From JBGTLU01 sp041743935 (lineage in GTDB: Bacteria > Bacteroidota > Bacteroidia > Sphingobacteriales > Sphingobacteriaceae), in assembly GCA_041743935.1 (NCBI GenBank), contig JBGTLU010000002.1, positions 1 to 64,000 on the forward strand: 64,000 nt of DNA. The letters are read 5' to 3'. The notes under the pieces were generated by a model. The model was not told the origin of the DNA. It saw only the letters and a list, made by a program, of their open reading frames with translations, and searched no databases. The translations under genes were made by a program, and so were the position numbers. Below are positions 37,194 through 47,068 of the stretch, in pieces. The stretch's first letter is position 1, and each line of letters begins with the position of its first letter.

Positions 37194-37415
37194 TTAAGGA
37201 ACCGGATCTTCTCCGTGGCCACCCCACGGGTTACAACGAGCAATTCTTTTTATAGCAAGATACATGCCTTTAATCGGACCATATTTTTCTATGGCCTCAA
37301 TCCCGTAATGCGAACAAGATGGAGTGTATCGGCAATTTGCTCCAAGTATTGGCGAAAGAGTGTATTGATAAATTTTAATCAGACTGATTGGAATCCAATT
37401 CAGCAATTTTAACAT
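37194..37415 (-). CDS. yidD: Membrane protein insertion efficiency factor YidD
   Basis: A 73-residue YidD with the family signature [22 protein letters not shown] (about 17-38) and the C-terminal [14 protein letters not shown]. It is a small peripheral membrane protein that aids YidC-dependent insertion. The reading frame overlaps the end of rnpA by 41 bp, as is usual in the rpmH-rnpA-yidD cluster. yidC itself is not next to it here. Confidence 0.95.
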   Translation of the reverse strand: MLKLLNWIPISLIKIYQYTLSPILGANCRYTPSCSHYGIEAIEKYGPIKGMYLAIKRIARCNPWGGHGEDPVP

Positions 37416-37800
37416 ATTCCTTACTTAACCTATTGAAACACAAGATAAGTTTTTTCTCTATCTCCTGATAGGTTAAAATTTCGTTACTTACGTAATTAAT
37501 TAGAATAGAAGCCTTTAAATTATGCTGCTCAAATACTTTGTACAAATACTCGGCTTTATTCTTACGAAAGGCTTCGCGTATTAATCGTTTTACTCGGTTT
37601 CTATCTGTTGCTTTTTTATATCGCCTTTTAGAAACCGTAATGGCAACTTGTATGGGATGAGTGGCTTTGCTATCAATTTCGGGAATGGAAGTTATACGAA
37701 AAGGGTATAAAAGAAAAGAAGAACCGTTTTGCAGAAGCTTTTCTAAAAGCTTTCGGCTGCATAACCGTTCTTCTTTTGTAAAATATTGATTCATTGACAT
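37375..37800 (-). CDS. rnpA: Ribonuclease P protein component
   Basis: A 141-residue RnpA. The RNR motif region ([21 protein letters not shown], near 71-91) is the conserved RNA-binding helix, and the N-terminal [20 protein letters not shown] is typical. It helps the RNase P RNA cut 5' leaders from pre-tRNA. It is slightly longer than many homologues by a C-terminal tail. An ATG two codons downstream is an equally good start. It lies between rpmH and yidD. Confidence 0.95.
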   Translation of the reverse strand: MSMNQYFTKEERLCSRKLLEKLLQNGSSFLLYPFRITSIPEIDSKATHPIQVAITVSKRRYKKATDRNRVKRLIREAFRKNKAEYLYKVFEQHNLKASILINYVSNEILTYQEIEKKLILCFNRLSKEYVKIAELDSNQSD

Positions 37801-37855
37801 CTATCAGTTGATGTGCAGAAGCTTGCTGCCCTAATCAACCTGCTATCTGCCTAAA

Positions 37856-38014
37856 TTATCTTTTATGACGAGCTTCGTCAGAAACAGTTAATTTTTTTCT
37901 GCCTCTTCTGCGGCGCGCAGCTAATAAACGACGACCGTTAGCCGAGCTCATGCGTTCACGAAATCCGTGTTTGTTTTTTCTTTTGCGTTGCGACGGCTGA
38001 AATGTTCTTTTCAT
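37856..38014 (-). CDS. rpmH: 50S ribosomal protein L34
   Basis: A 52-residue, very basic protein, [20 protein letters not shown] at the start and a Lys/Arg-rich end [19 protein letters not shown]. The N-terminus is the bL34 signature (MKRTFQPS), and the C-terminal tail is longer than the 44-47 residues of many bacteria. It has its own consensus promoter and leads the rpmH-rnpA-yidD-ctpA group. Confidence 0.97.
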   Translation of the reverse strand: MKRTFQPSQRKRKNKHGFRERMSSANGRRLLAARRRRGRKKLTVSDEARHKR

Positions 38015-38041
38015 GATGCTTTATTCTGTAAAATAAGGCTG

Positions 38042-38072
38042 CAAATATAGCCCTCTTAAATCTAATATCAAA
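38042..38072 (-). promoter_or_regulatory. rpmH promoter (-33 TTTG, -7 TATATTTG)
   Basis: On the minus strand TTTG (38072-38069) and TATATTTG (38049-38042) are 19 bp apart, the same elements and spacing as before rpsT. The rpmH ATG is 27 bp downstream. Confidence 0.8.
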
Positions 38073-38092
38073 ACTAATTTCAAATTAACTAA

Positions 38093-38452
38093 TTAATTAG
38101 ATTCTGTGATAGAGTCGTCCTTTTTAGCTTCCTCCTTTTTTTCTTCTTTTTTCATCTTATTTAACACTTTTACAGCCATAAAAATACTAAATGCAACGAT
38201 GACAAAATCTAGAAGTGTTTGGATGAAAAGCCCATATTTTATGCTAATTGGTACTTCTGCAGTACCGCCAATTACATAGGCAAGATCTTTAAAATCTACA
38301 TTAGAAATCAATAATCCTATTGGAGGCATGATGATATCACTCACTAAAGAAGAAACTACTTTGCCAAATGCAGCTCCTATGATGATACCTACAGCTAAAT
38401 CAATTACATTACCTTTTACTGCAAATTCTTTAAACTCTGTTAATACTTTCAT
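38093..38452 (-). CDS. mscL: Large-conductance mechanosensitive channel
   Basis: A 119-residue MscL. The N-terminal [31 protein letters not shown] is the conserved S1 and TM1 segment with the pore glycines; TM2 is at about 73-93 ([21 protein letters not shown]), followed by a charged tail [10 protein letters not shown]. It opens under membrane tension to release solutes during osmotic downshock. It is a lone minus-strand gene upstream of rpmH, separated by the rpmH promoter. Confidence 0.96.
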   Translation of the reverse strand: MKVLTEFKEFAVKGNVIDLAVGIIIGAAFGKVVSSLVSDIIMPPIGLLISNVDFKDLAYVIGGTAEVPISIKYGLFIQTLLDFVIVAFSIFMAVKVLNKMKKEEKKEEAKKDDSITESN

Positions 38453-38580
38453 ATAGGTTGTTTTTATTTTTTAAAAATATTATTTTAATGAGATTTAACT
38501 CAAACTTAAAAATAATAGCGACATAAACATTGTTAAACCGCTGAAAATATCGTTTTTTTGCGGTTTGTATTTATAATAAT

Positions 38581-39984
38581 ATGGCCATACCACGAAGTAG
38601 AATTTTAGAATTATTAACCCCCAATCATTTGGATTTGGTAGGGAAAGAAGTTAATGTAAAAGGTTGGGTTAGAACCCGTAGAGGAAATAAAAATGTGTCT
38701 TTTATTGCGGTTAACGATGGTTCTGTAATACATAACATTCAGGTAGTTGCAGATATGGCTACTTTTTCAGAAGAGGATTTAAAGTTAGTTACTACCGGAA
38801 GTTGTATATCTGTAAATGGTACTTTGGTAGCTTCTCAAGGGCAAGGTCAATTAGTAGAAATACAAGCAAAAAGTATCCAAGTTTACGGTACCGCCGACCC
38901 GGAAACGTACCCATTGCAGAAGAAAGGACATTCCTTAGAATTTCTTAGAGAAATTGCACATTTAAGACCAAGAACCAACACTTTTAGTGCGGTATTGAGA
39001 ATGAGACATGCCATGGCATTTGCCGTTCATCAGTTTTTTAATGATAAAGGATTTTTCTATTTACATGCGCCTGTGATCACTGGTTCTGATGCTGAGGGTG
39101 CCGGTGCTATGTTCCGTGTTACCACATTAGATCCTTTGAATCCTGCCAAAAACCCTGATGGTACAGTGAACTACGAAGAAGATTTTTTTGGAAAAGAAAC
39201 TAATCTTACTGTTTCTGGGCAATTGGAGGCCGAGTTGGGAGCTTTAGCACTAAGTAATGTATATACTTTCGGCCCTACTTTTAGGGCAGAAAATTCTAAT
39301 ACTACTCGGCATTTAGCAGAATTTTGGATGATAGAGCCAGAAATGGCATTTTATGAATTGAAAGATAACATGGATTTGGCAGAAGAAATGCTAAAATACC
39401 TTGTAAATTATGCTTTAACTCATTGCAAAGATGATTTAGAGTTTTTAAACAAGATGTATGATGCGGAATTGATTTCGAGATTACAATCCGTAACAGACAA
39501 TACATTTCAGCGATTAACCTATACAGAGGCAGTTGAGATTCTGAAAAACTCAAATCAAAAATTTGAGTTTAAAGTAGATTGGGGAACCGATTTACAATCT
39601 GAACATGAGCGATATTTAGTAGAGAAACATTTTAAGAAACCGGTTATTCTTACCGATTATCCTAAAGAAATTAAAGCTTTCTACATGAAACAAAACGAAG
39701 ATGGTAAAACGGTACGTGCTATGGATGTGTTATTTCCTGGAATTGGCGAAATCATCGGGGGATCTCAGCGAGAAGAAAACTACGATAAATTGCTAAGTAG
39801 AGTTAATGAAATGGGAATTCATGAAAAAGATATATGGTGGTACCTAGAAACTCGTAAATTTGGAACAGCGCCTCATGCAGGATTTGGATTAGGTTTTGAA
39901 AGGTTAATGCTCTTTGTAACCGGGATGGGCAACATCAGAGACGTAATTCCTTTCCCTAGAACACCAAAAAATGCCGAATTTTAA
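38581..39984 (+). CDS. asnS: Asparaginyl-tRNA synthetase
   Basis: A 467-residue class IIb synthetase. The N-terminal OB anticodon-binding domain (about 17-105, [27 protein letters not shown]) precedes the catalytic core, which contains [20 protein letters not shown], motif 2 [26 protein letters not shown] and motif 3 [29 protein letters not shown]. The [15 protein letters not shown] string and lack of an AspRS insertion point to AsnRS. Length is normal. rpoN starts 16 bp later, so they are probably one transcript. Confidence 0.97.
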   Translation: MAIPRSRILELLTPNHLDLVGKEVNVKGWVRTRRGNKNVSFIAVNDGSVIHNIQVVADMATFSEEDLKLVTTGSCISVNGTLVASQGQGQLVEIQAKSIQVYGTADPETYPLQKKGHSLEFLREIAHLRPRTNTFSAVLRMRHAMAFAVHQFFNDKGFFYLHAPVITGSDAEGAGAMFRVTTLDPLNPAKNPDGTVNYEEDFFGKETNLTVSGQLEAELGALALSNVYTFGPTFRAENSNTTRHLAEFWMIEPEMAFYELKDNMDLAEEMLKYLVNYALTHCKDDLEFLNKMYDAELISRLQSVTDNTFQRLTYTEAVEILKNSNQKFEFKVDWGTDLQSEHERYLVEKHFKKPVILTDYPKEIKAFYMKQNEDGKTVRAMDVLFPGIGEIIGGSQREENYDKLLSRVNEMGIHEKDIWWYLETRKFGTAPHAGFGLGFERLMLFVTGMGNIRDVIPFPRTPKNAEF

Positions 39985-40000
39985 ACGTTAACTTGCAATT

Positions 40001-41464
40001 GTGTTAAAACAGAACTTACAACAAAAGTTACTACAAAAACTATCGCCACAGCAAATACAATTTATAAAATTGCTGCAGGTGCCAACCGTTATGCTAGATG
40101 CCCGCATAAAAGAAGAATTGGAAGAAAACCCTGCTTTAGAAGACTCTAGCCTTCTAATTAACGAAGAACATAATGAGTATGATGATGATTCTCCGGAATC
40201 TGAAATAGAAGATTACAATGAGCAAGATGAATTTAATTTAGATGATTATTTGCAAGATGTAGAAGAAAAAGACTACAGTACTCAGTTGGCATATAGTAAT
40301 GATGATGATGATGACAAGAGAGAAATCCCAATACCAATTATAAATACTTATTACGAAGCTCTGCAAACACAATTAAATCTTATTGATTTAGACGATAGAG
40401 AATACCTTATTGCACAGCAAATTGTTGGCAGTTTAGATGATGATGGATATTTACGAAGACCATTAATCTCTTTGTGTGATGATATTGCTTTTGGACAAAA
40501 CATAGATGCTACACCGGCTGAATTCGAAAAAATGTTGCAAATCATCCAAAACTTCGATCCTCCGGGAATCGGTGCCAGGGATTTACAAGAGTGTTTGCTC
40601 ATTCAACTACGGAAAAAAGACCAACAAATACCAACCGTAAAAGCAGCCATAAATATTGTAGAAAATTATTTAGACGAATTCACCAAAAAGCATTACGATA
40701 AGTTAGAAAAATCATTGGGGATAGATTCTGAAGAATTAAAAAGTGCGGTAGCCGAAATCTTAAAACTAAACCCCAAACCCGGTGATTCTAATGTAGATGG
40801 CAACACCAAACAAATGCAAATAACTCCAGATTTTATTATTACTAATAACGATGGAGTATTACATCTTACCCTAAACTCTAAAAATGCACCCGAATTAAGA
40901 GTTAGTAGACAGTACAAAGAGATGTTTATTACATACGATGAGCAATCTAAAAAAGATAAGAAATTAAAAGAGGCGGTTCAGTTTGTAAAGCAAAAATTAG
41001 ATTCGGCAAAATGGTTCATAGATGCCATAAAACAACGCCAGCAAACTTTGCTCAAAACCATGAACGCCATCATGCAATATCAATACGAGTACTTCCTCGA
41101 TTTTGATGAACGCAAACTAAAACCTATGATTCTGAAAGACATTGCAGATCAGATTGGGATGGATATTTCTACCGTATCTAGAGTTGCAAATAGTAAATAC
41201 GTACAAACCGAATACGGTACTTACCTCCTAAAATCTTTCTTTTCTGAAGCCATTCAAACCGATTCTGGCGAAGAAGTTTCTAATCGGGAGGTAAAAATGA
41301 TTTTAGAAGAATGTATCTCTAAAGAAGATAAAAGTAAACCTCTTGCCGATGAAAAACTAGCCGAAATTCTTAATGAAAGAGGATACAACATCGCTAGAAG
41401 AACTATAGCAAAATACCGTGAACAGCTAGGAATTCCGGTAGCTCGAATGAGAAAAGAACTTTAA
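40001..41464 (+). CDS. rpoN: RNA polymerase sigma-54 factor
   Basis: A 487-residue sigma-54. Region I is Gln/Leu-rich (LQQKLLQKLSPQQIQFIKLLQVP, 5-27), region II is acidic (about 45-110), and region III holds the core-binding domain, a helix-turn-helix near 380-400 (MDISTVSRVANSKYVQ) and the RpoN box ARRTIAKYREQL (about 464-475) that reads the -24 element. The start is GTG at 40001. It needs AAA+ activators, none of which is in the window. It follows asnS after 16 bp. Confidence 0.97.
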   Translation: MLKQNLQQKLLQKLSPQQIQFIKLLQVPTVMLDARIKEELEENPALEDSSLLINEEHNEYDDDSPESEIEDYNEQDEFNLDDYLQDVEEKDYSTQLAYSNDDDDDKREIPIPIINTYYEALQTQLNLIDLDDREYLIAQQIVGSLDDDGYLRRPLISLCDDIAFGQNIDATPAEFEKMLQIIQNFDPPGIGARDLQECLLIQLRKKDQQIPTVKAAINIVENYLDEFTKKHYDKLEKSLGIDSEELKSAVAEILKLNPKPGDSNVDGNTKQMQITPDFIITNNDGVLHLTLNSKNAPELRVSRQYKEMFITYDEQSKKDKKLKEAVQFVKQKLDSAKWFIDAIKQRQQTLLKTMNAIMQYQYEYFLDFDERKLKPMILKDIADQIGMDISTVSRVANSKYVQTEYGTYLLKSFFSEAIQTDSGEEVSNREVKMILEECISKEDKSKPLADEKLAEILNERGYNIARRTIAKYREQLGIPVARMRKEL

Positions 41465-41519
41465 AAGCACTACAGTTAATATTTCTTTTTAAGAAAAATA
41501 AAATTTTTGTTTGGGTTGT

Positions 41520-41549
41520 TTTGAACAGAAATAAATTCGTCTATATTTG
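41520..41549 (+). promoter_or_regulatory. Promoter of M36 protease gene
   Basis: TTTG at 41520-41523 and TATATTTG at 41542-41549 are 18 bp apart, matching the Bacteroidota consensus. The leader to the ATG is about 75 nt. Confidence 0.75.
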
Positions 41550-41628
41550 CTCTGCATAAAATATAACTATCTTTTAATAAAAATTAATAGAATTATATTT
41601 TATTAAACAATCAAACCTCTCAAGCTTT

Positions 41629-44394
41629 ATGTCAAAATTTTACCAATCTACGGTAATACTATTCTGTATAGTGTTATTGTCTTTTAGTGCAAATGCTCAA
41701 TCCAAATTAAATCTTGCACTCACACACATCCAATCCAATGCAGCAAAGTACAATTTAACTAGTGCTGACATTAGTAACCACCGCGTGATAAACGAATATA
41801 AATCAGATCACAATGGTGTAACACACATTTATTTGCAACAACAAGTCAATGGATTAGACATTGATGGTGCTTATCTTAACATCAACCTTGATAAAAACAA
41901 TAGGGTGGTAAACATGGGTACTGCATTTGTAGCAAATGCAAAAAATCAAATTACCGGAATACCTGTTTTTACCGCTAGTTCTGCCGTTTCATCGGTTGTA
42001 TCCGATTTGAACCTAAGCATGAAAGAAGGATTACAATTGCTATCCTCCAAGAAAAAAGGATTAGAGGATGTTGAATTTGAATTTTCTCGTGCAGGTGTTG
42101 CAGCCGATCCGATTATAGTTCGTAAAATTTACTTCGAAAAAGACGGAAAACTAAAACTCGGTTGGGAAGTAAGTTTATACACTCTAAATAGAAATAATTG
42201 GTGGATAAATATTGTAGATGCTAGCACAGGAAAGGTAGAGAAAAGAACCGACCATGTACTTAGATGTTCTTTTGGCCCCCATGCTGAAGTAGATGCAGAA
42301 GGTGCCATTACCAATATAGAAGATTTTAACTTTCATTCTGTCTTAGAGCATAACAAAAAGTCCAGAAAATCTTCATTTGCTTTTATGCCTCAAAACTTAA
42401 GCATCCCATCCGCTGCCGTTCCGGCAACTTTTGCAGCAGGTTCTTATAAAGTATACAAACTACCATTAGAATCTCCAGATCATGGCGAAAGAAGCATGGT
42501 AGTAGGAGCAGAAAATGTTATCCCTTCGCCGCTTGGTTGGCACGATAACGGTACAACAAAATATACCATTACACGTGGTAATAACGTACACGCTTATTAC
42601 GACCCAGATCCAGCAGATGCGGTTACTAATTTTCATCGCCCAGCACAAGGCACCAATGATTTAGTTTTTGATTTTCCGTTGGATTTAACCAAAGAACCAA
42701 CCACCTACATTGATGCTGCCGTAACTAATTTATTTTATTGGAATAACATCATCCATGATGTTTTCTTTTTCTATGGATTTAACGAAGTGGCCGGAAATCC
42801 TCAGAACATGAATTTTTCAGGTATGGGTATTGGAAACGATGCGGTGAATGCCGAAGCACAGGACGGAAGCGGAAAAAATAACGCAAACATGTCTACCCCA
42901 GCAGATGGTAGTTCCCCACGTATGCAAATGTACGTTTGGAATTTCCCGGGCATAACTGATTTGCTAACTGTTCTTGATGGACCGGCAAAAGGAGTAATTA
43001 AAGGAGTAGAAGCATTATTTAGCGAAAAATTAACCCAAACTGGTGTTACCGGAAAATTGGTATATGCAGATCCAAACAATGGTTGTGCACCTGTAGGCGC
43101 ACCTCCCTTGCCAGTTGCCGTACCCGGATTACCATTACCAGTTCGTCCAATACCAGCAACTTTTGTACCCTATATTTTTGATAATGTTGCCGATATGGTA
43201 GGAAATATTGCATTAGTAGACAGAGGTACTTGTGGTTTCCAAGAAAAAGCACACAATGCTCAAATTTCAGGCGCATCTGCTGTTATTGTGGTAAATGATT
43301 TAGACACACCGCCTACTGTGATGAGCGGTAGTGATGCAGATGCAGCATTAATAACTATCCCTGCAATCATGATTAGTAAAGCAGATGGAGCAAGATTGAA
43401 AGAAGCATTACAAGCAGGCGAAGTAAACGTAAAATTAGCTGGTGTACCCGGACAAGATGTAATGATTGATGGCGATTTTGATGCCGGAGTTATTGCGCAC
43501 GAATATGGACATACCATTTCCATTCGTTTAGCCGGTGGCCCAGGTACTAGTGGTTGCTTAAGCGGACAAGAACAACAAGGAGAGGGTTGGAGTGATTTCT
43601 TCGGATTATTTATTACTGCAACTCCAGAAGATAGTAGAGAAAAACCAAGAGGTATTGGAAATTACGTTACTCGTAGAGGATTAAACGGAAGAGGTATTCG
43701 TCCGGCTCCTTACTCTACCGATATGACAATCAACACCTACACTCATAGCATGGTAGCAAACCCCGAAATTACTGTACCTCACGGTGTTGGCTTTATTTGG
43801 GCTACTATGTTGTATGAAATGTATTGGAATTTGATTGACAAACATGGCTACGACGATAACAAATACACCGGAAAAGGTGGAAATAATATTACCCTACAAT
43901 TAGTTTTGGATGGCTTAAAATTGATGAATTGTAGTCCTACTTTTGTAGATGCTCGTAATGCCATTTTATTGGCTGATACCCTGAACTATAATGGGGCAAA
44001 CAGCGACGAAATATGGAGAGCATTTGCTAAAAGAGGTCTTGGATTTAGCGCAAGTTCTGGTACATCTGGTAGCAGAACTGATAATACCGATGCATTTGAC
44101 TTACCTCCTGGGGTAGTTACTTCGGTACGTAATCGTGTGTCTGATTTAACGGTAAAACTTTATCCAAATCCTACTGATGGACAAGTAAATTTAATGTTAG
44201 GCGGTACCAACCGAACTAAAGTTACCATTGATGTTTATAATTTATTAGGACAAAAAGTTTGGTCGGATGAAGGTGTTGATCAATTCAACCAAGCAATTCC
44301 ACTAAACCTATCTAATTTAAAGCAAGGCGTTTACCAAGTAATTGTAACGCAAGAAGGGAAAAATAAATTTAACGACAAGTTGATTATCAACTAA
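41629..44394 (+). CDS. T9SS-exported M36 (fungalysin) metalloprotease
   Basis: A 921-residue secreted protease. It has a signal peptide (about 1-23, ending SANAQ), an N-terminal FTP-type propeptide (about 30-210), and an M36 catalytic domain whose zinc motif HEYGH is at 624-628 (GVIAHEYGHTISIRL), with the downstream Glu in QEQQGEGWSDFFGLF. A PA domain (VGNIALVDRGTCGFQEKAHNAQISGASAVIVVNDLD, about 520-560) is inserted before the zinc motif. The C-terminal T9SS type A domain (VKLYPNPTDGQVNLML to KQGVYQVIVTQEGKNKFNDKLIIN) directs export and surface attachment. It degrades extracellular protein. It stands as a single transcript with a consensus promoter and a terminator. Confidence 0.93.
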   Translation: MSKFYQSTVILFCIVLLSFSANAQSKLNLALTHIQSNAAKYNLTSADISNHRVINEYKSDHNGVTHIYLQQQVNGLDIDGAYLNINLDKNNRVVNMGTAFVANAKNQITGIPVFTASSAVSSVVSDLNLSMKEGLQLLSSKKKGLEDVEFEFSRAGVAADPIIVRKIYFEKDGKLKLGWEVSLYTLNRNNWWINIVDASTGKVEKRTDHVLRCSFGPHAEVDAEGAITNIEDFNFHSVLEHNKKSRKSSFAFMPQNLSIPSAAVPATFAAGSYKVYKLPLESPDHGERSMVVGAENVIPSPLGWHDNGTTKYTITRGNNVHAYYDPDPADAVTNFHRPAQGTNDLVFDFPLDLTKEPTTYIDAAVTNLFYWNNIIHDVFFFYGFNEVAGNPQNMNFSGMGIGNDAVNAEAQDGSGKNNANMSTPADGSSPRMQMYVWNFPGITDLLTVLDGPAKGVIKGVEALFSEKLTQTGVTGKLVYADPNNGCAPVGAPPLPVAVPGLPLPVRPIPATFVPYIFDNVADMVGNIALVDRGTCGFQEKAHNAQISGASAVIVVNDLDTPPTVMSGSDADAALITIPAIMISKADGARLKEALQAGEVNVKLAGVPGQDVMIDGDFDAGVIAHEYGHTISIRLAGGPGTSGCLSGQEQQGEGWSDFFGLFITATPEDSREKPRGIGNYVTRRGLNGRGIRPAPYSTDMTINTYTHSMVANPEITVPHGVGFIWATMLYEMYWNLIDKHGYDDNKYTGKGGNNITLQLVLDGLKLMNCSPTFVDARNAILLADTLNYNGANSDEIWRAFAKRGLGFSASSGTSGSRTDNTDAFDLPPGVVTSVRNRVSDLTVKLYPNPTDGQVNLMLGGTNRTKVTIDVYNLLGQKVWSDEGVDQFNQAIPLNLSNLKQGVYQVIVTQEGKNKFNDKLIIN

Positions 44395-44415
44395 TCTGTT
44401 TTACATTTAATTTTG

Positions 44416-44451
44416 AAAATCCCTCGACGTTAATCGTCGGGGGATTTTTTG
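44416..44451 (+). terminator. Terminator after M36 protease gene
   Basis: AAAATCCC...GACG and CGTC...GGGATTTT pair across a TTAAT loop, followed by a T run. Confidence 0.8.
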
Positions 44452-44486
44452 TTTAGGAGATAAATATTAAATGTCCTAGTTCTTTG

Positions 44487-44494
44487 TACATTTG
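44487..44494 (+). promoter_or_regulatory. -7 box (TACATTTG) of prfC
   Basis: TACATTTG matches TAnnTTTG. No -33 TTTG at the right distance. It would give a leader of about 105 nt before the GTG at 44606. Confidence 0.5.
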
Positions 44495-44605
44495 CAAACT
44501 AAATGAAAAAGCATTTTTTACTTACTCCGCTATAGCTATTCCTGGCAATCTTCATCCACCCAAAAAAATAAAATAACCTAAGCTTAAGGCTAATAACTAC
44601 ATTTT

Positions 44606-46195
44606 GTGAGTAATTTAAAAGAAATAGAGAAACGTCGTACGTTCGGAATCATCAGTCACCCGGATGCTGGTAAAACCACTTTAACCGAAAAATTATTGCT
44701 TTTTGGGGGTGCCATACAAACCGCAGGAGCAGTTAAAAACAATAAAATTCAGAAATCTGCTACTTCAGATTTTATGGAGATAGAAAAACAACGTGGAATA
44801 TCGGTTGCTACGTCTGTTATGGGCTTTGATTATGCCGGATATAAAGTAAACATTCTGGATACCCCTGGGCACAAAGATTTTGCTGAAGATACTTACCGTA
44901 CTCTTACTGCGGTAGATAGTGTCATTCTGGTGGTAGATTGTGTAAAGGGAGTAGAAGAGCAAACCCGAAAACTAATGGAAGTATGCCGGATGAGAAATAC
45001 CCCGGTTATTGTGTTCATCAATAAATTAGATCGCGAGGGGCAAGACCCATACGCTTTATTAGAAGAAATTGAACGAGAATTAAATCTATACACACGACCA
45101 TTAACTTGGCCAATAGGAATTGGATTTGATTTTAAGGGGGTTTATGATTTATACAATAAACAATTGCAGCTTTTTTCGCCCAGTAAAACTAAACTGAGCG
45201 ATGATGTTTATGAAATTAAAGATGTTAATGATGCTGTATTAGAACAACACGTTGGCAATCATTATGCTGCTAAATTACGTGAAGATGTAGAACTCATAGA
45301 AACCGTTTACGAACCTTTTGATGAGCAGTTATATAAAGATGGATATTTGGCTCCCGTATTTTTTGGCAGTGCCATCAATAATTTTGGAATAAAAGAATTG
45401 CTCGATACATTTGTGCGAATAGCACCATCGCCAAAACCCCGATTAGCTAATACCCGTACTGTAAACCCAGATGAGAAAAACTTTAGCGGTTTTGTTTTTA
45501 AAATCCACGCAAACCTCGACCCCAACCACCGCGATAGAATAGCATTTTGCAGAATCGTTTCCGGAAAATTTGAACGTAATACATTTTATTACCACACCAG
45601 ATTGGAGAAAAAAGTTAGATTCTCTAGTCCTACCAGCTTCATGGCAAACGAGAAAAGTATTGTTGAAGAAGCTTTTCCTGGGGATGTTGTTGGACTATAC
45701 GATACCGGTAACTTTAAAATTGGAGATACTTTAACCGAGGGCGAAGCAATGAATTTTAAAGGAATCCCAAGTTTTTCGCCCGAGCTTTTTAAAGAATTGG
45801 TAAACCAAGATCCCTTAAAAAGTAAACAATTAGAAAAAGGAATTGCACAATTAACCGACGAAGGTGTAGCGCAACTATTTGTGAAACAACCCGGCAACAT
45901 AAAAATAATTGGAACCGTGGGCGAGTTACAGTTTGAGGTGATTAAATTCCGTTTACTGCACGAGTATGGCGCTACTTGTACCTTTCATACCGCTAACTAC
46001 CACAAAGCTTGCTGGATGACCTCAAATAACAAACAAGCAGTAGATAGATTTATTGGTATAAAACGGCATAACATTGCCTACGATAAAGAAGGCAAACCGG
46101 TGTACATGGCAGAAAATGCATGGATGCTAAAATTAGCGAAAGAAGAATACACCGATATTCAGTTTCACGAAACTTCGGAATTTAAATCGGATTAG
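44606..46195 (+). CDS. prfC: Peptide chain release factor 3
   Basis: A 529-residue translational GTPase. The G1 motif is [12 protein letters not shown] (17-28), G2/switch region includes [14 protein letters not shown]3 is DTPGHKDF and G4 is INKLDREG. The KLDREGQDP continuation and C-terminal region ([19 protein letters not shown]) mark RF3 rather than EF-G. It removes RF1/RF2 from the ribosome after termination. The start is GTG at 44606. It stands alone, with a long leader. Confidence 0.97.
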   Translation: MSNLKEIEKRRTFGIISHPDAGKTTLTEKLLLFGGAIQTAGAVKNNKIQKSATSDFMEIEKQRGISVATSVMGFDYAGYKVNILDTPGHKDFAEDTYRTLTAVDSVILVVDCVKGVEEQTRKLMEVCRMRNTPVIVFINKLDREGQDPYALLEEIERELNLYTRPLTWPIGIGFDFKGVYDLYNKQLQLFSPSKTKLSDDVYEIKDVNDAVLEQHVGNHYAAKLREDVELIETVYEPFDEQLYKDGYLAPVFFGSAINNFGIKELLDTFVRIAPSPKPRLANTRTVNPDEKNFSGFVFKIHANLDPNHRDRIAFCRIVSGKFERNTFYYHTRLEKKVRFSSPTSFMANEKSIVEEAFPGDVVGLYDTGNFKIGDTLTEGEAMNFKGIPSFSPELFKELVNQDPLKSKQLEKGIAQLTDEGVAQLFVKQPGNIKIIGTVGELQFEVIKFRLLHEYGATCTFHTANYHKACWMTSNNKQAVDRFIGIKRHNIAYDKEGKPVYMAENAWMLKLAKEEYTDIQFHETSEFKSD

Positions 46196-46222
46196 AGTTA
46201 TACTCTTTTCATATTAAACAAA

Positions 46223-46256
46223 AAAGAGAATGCACCGCTACCGATACATTCTCTTT
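46223..46256 (-). terminator. Terminator between prfC and tRNA
   Basis: AAAGAGAATG and CATTCTCTTT form a perfect 10-bp stem with a 14-nt loop. Read on the minus strand it is followed by TTTTTTG, so it best ends the tRNA transcript; it may also stop prfC. Confidence 0.7.
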
Positions 46257-46265
46257 CTATTTGGG

Positions 46266-46339
46266 TGGGCCCAGCTGGGCTCGAACCAGCGACCCACAGA
46301 TTATGAGTCTGTTGCTCTAACCGACTGAGCTATAGGCCC
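46266..46339 (-). tRNA. tRNA with CAT anticodon (Met elongator or Ile2)
   Basis: A 74-nt cloverleaf on the minus strand. The acceptor GGGCCTA pairs with TGGGCCC (one G-T), D-arm TAGCTCAGTCGGTTAGAGC, anticodon stem ACAGA/TCTGT with loop CTCATAA, and T-arm GCTGG-TTCGAGC-CCAGC. The discriminator is A and no CCA is encoded (CCC follows). The CAT anticodon reads Met, or Ile AUA if lysidine-modified. The T-arm side (GGGTCGCTGGTTC) resembles E. coli tRNA-Ile2, so identity is open. Confidence 0.9.
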
Positions 46340-46363
46340 GGGATTTCGTCCTGAAATCGGTTG

Positions 46364-46392
46364 CAAATTTACATTTTTGCTTCGATTTCAAA
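46364..46392 (-). promoter_or_regulatory. tRNA promoter (-33 TTTG, -7 TAAATTTG)
   Basis: On the minus strand TTTG (46392-46389) and TAAATTTG (46371-46364) lie 17 bp apart, ending 24 bp before the mature tRNA. Confidence 0.65.
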
Positions 46393-46412
46393 AATGTATT
46401 TTCACGCCTAGT

Positions 46413-47033
46413 ATGGCAAACATCAAAAATATAATATTCGATTACGGCGATGTAATTTTTAACATCGAGCATTCCTTTACTATTCAGGCATTTGTAGAGT
46501 TAGGTATAACCAATGTCCCCCAACTTTTCGGGCACAAAGCACAGGCAGATTTTTTCGATTTGTTTGAAAAAGGAAAAATTACCGCCTCTGAATTTTATGA
46601 TACCATCCGAAAATTAGCAAAAAAGGATTTAAAAGATGAACAAATTAAAACGGCATGGAACGCGCTGTTAATCGGAATACCAACCGGAAATTTAGAGTTA
46701 TTGCTGCACGTTAAATCCAGCTACCGAACGTTCTTATTAAGCAACAATAATGAAATTCATTACGAATGGATATTAAACTATCTGCAAAAAAAATGGAACA
46801 TACAAAACATGTCGACCTATTTCGAGAAAGATTATTACTCTCATTTAATGGGCATGCGTAAACCAGATGCAGATATTTTCGGCTTTGTGATGAATACTCA
46901 TCATCTTAAACCACAAGAAACCTTATTTATTGATGATAGTCCGCAGCACATTGCAGCAGCAGAAAAAATGGGAATTCAATGCATTCTAAAAACCAAAAAA
47001 CAAAGTTTGCAAGAAGTATTATCTAATATTTAA
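46413..47033 (+). CDS. HAD-superfamily hydrolase (subfamily IA)
   Basis: A 206-residue HAD phosphatase-like protein. Motif I is IIFDYGDVIFNIE (nucleophile Asp near 10, with Asp at +3 in place of the usual DxD), motif II lies in TFLLSNNNEIHYEW, Lys in MGMRKPDADIF, and motif III is TLFIDDSPQHI. The helical cap inserted after motif I fits subfamily IA, close to glucose-1-phosphatase or epoxide hydrolase-like members. The substrate is unknown. The ATG at 46413 is preferred. The DYGD pattern is common in this subgroup. Confidence 0.88.
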   Translation: MANIKNIIFDYGDVIFNIEHSFTIQAFVELGITNVPQLFGHKAQADFFDLFEKGKITASEFYDTIRKLAKKDLKDEQIKTAWNALLIGIPTGNLELLLHVKSSYRTFLLSNNNEIHYEWILNYLQKKWNIQNMSTYFEKDYYSHLMGMRKPDADIFGFVMNTHHLKPQETLFIDDSPQHIAAAEKMGIQCILKTKKQSLQEVLSNI

Positions 47034-47068
47034 TTTCTAAATTCAACATTTAGGGTTATTTTTAAACC

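Noticed and set aside
44503..44535. Ten-codon upstream ORF in the prfC leader
   Set aside because: It starts with MKK and lies between the -7 box and the GTG, but it is short, has no ribosome site and could easily occur by chance; no conservation can be checked here.
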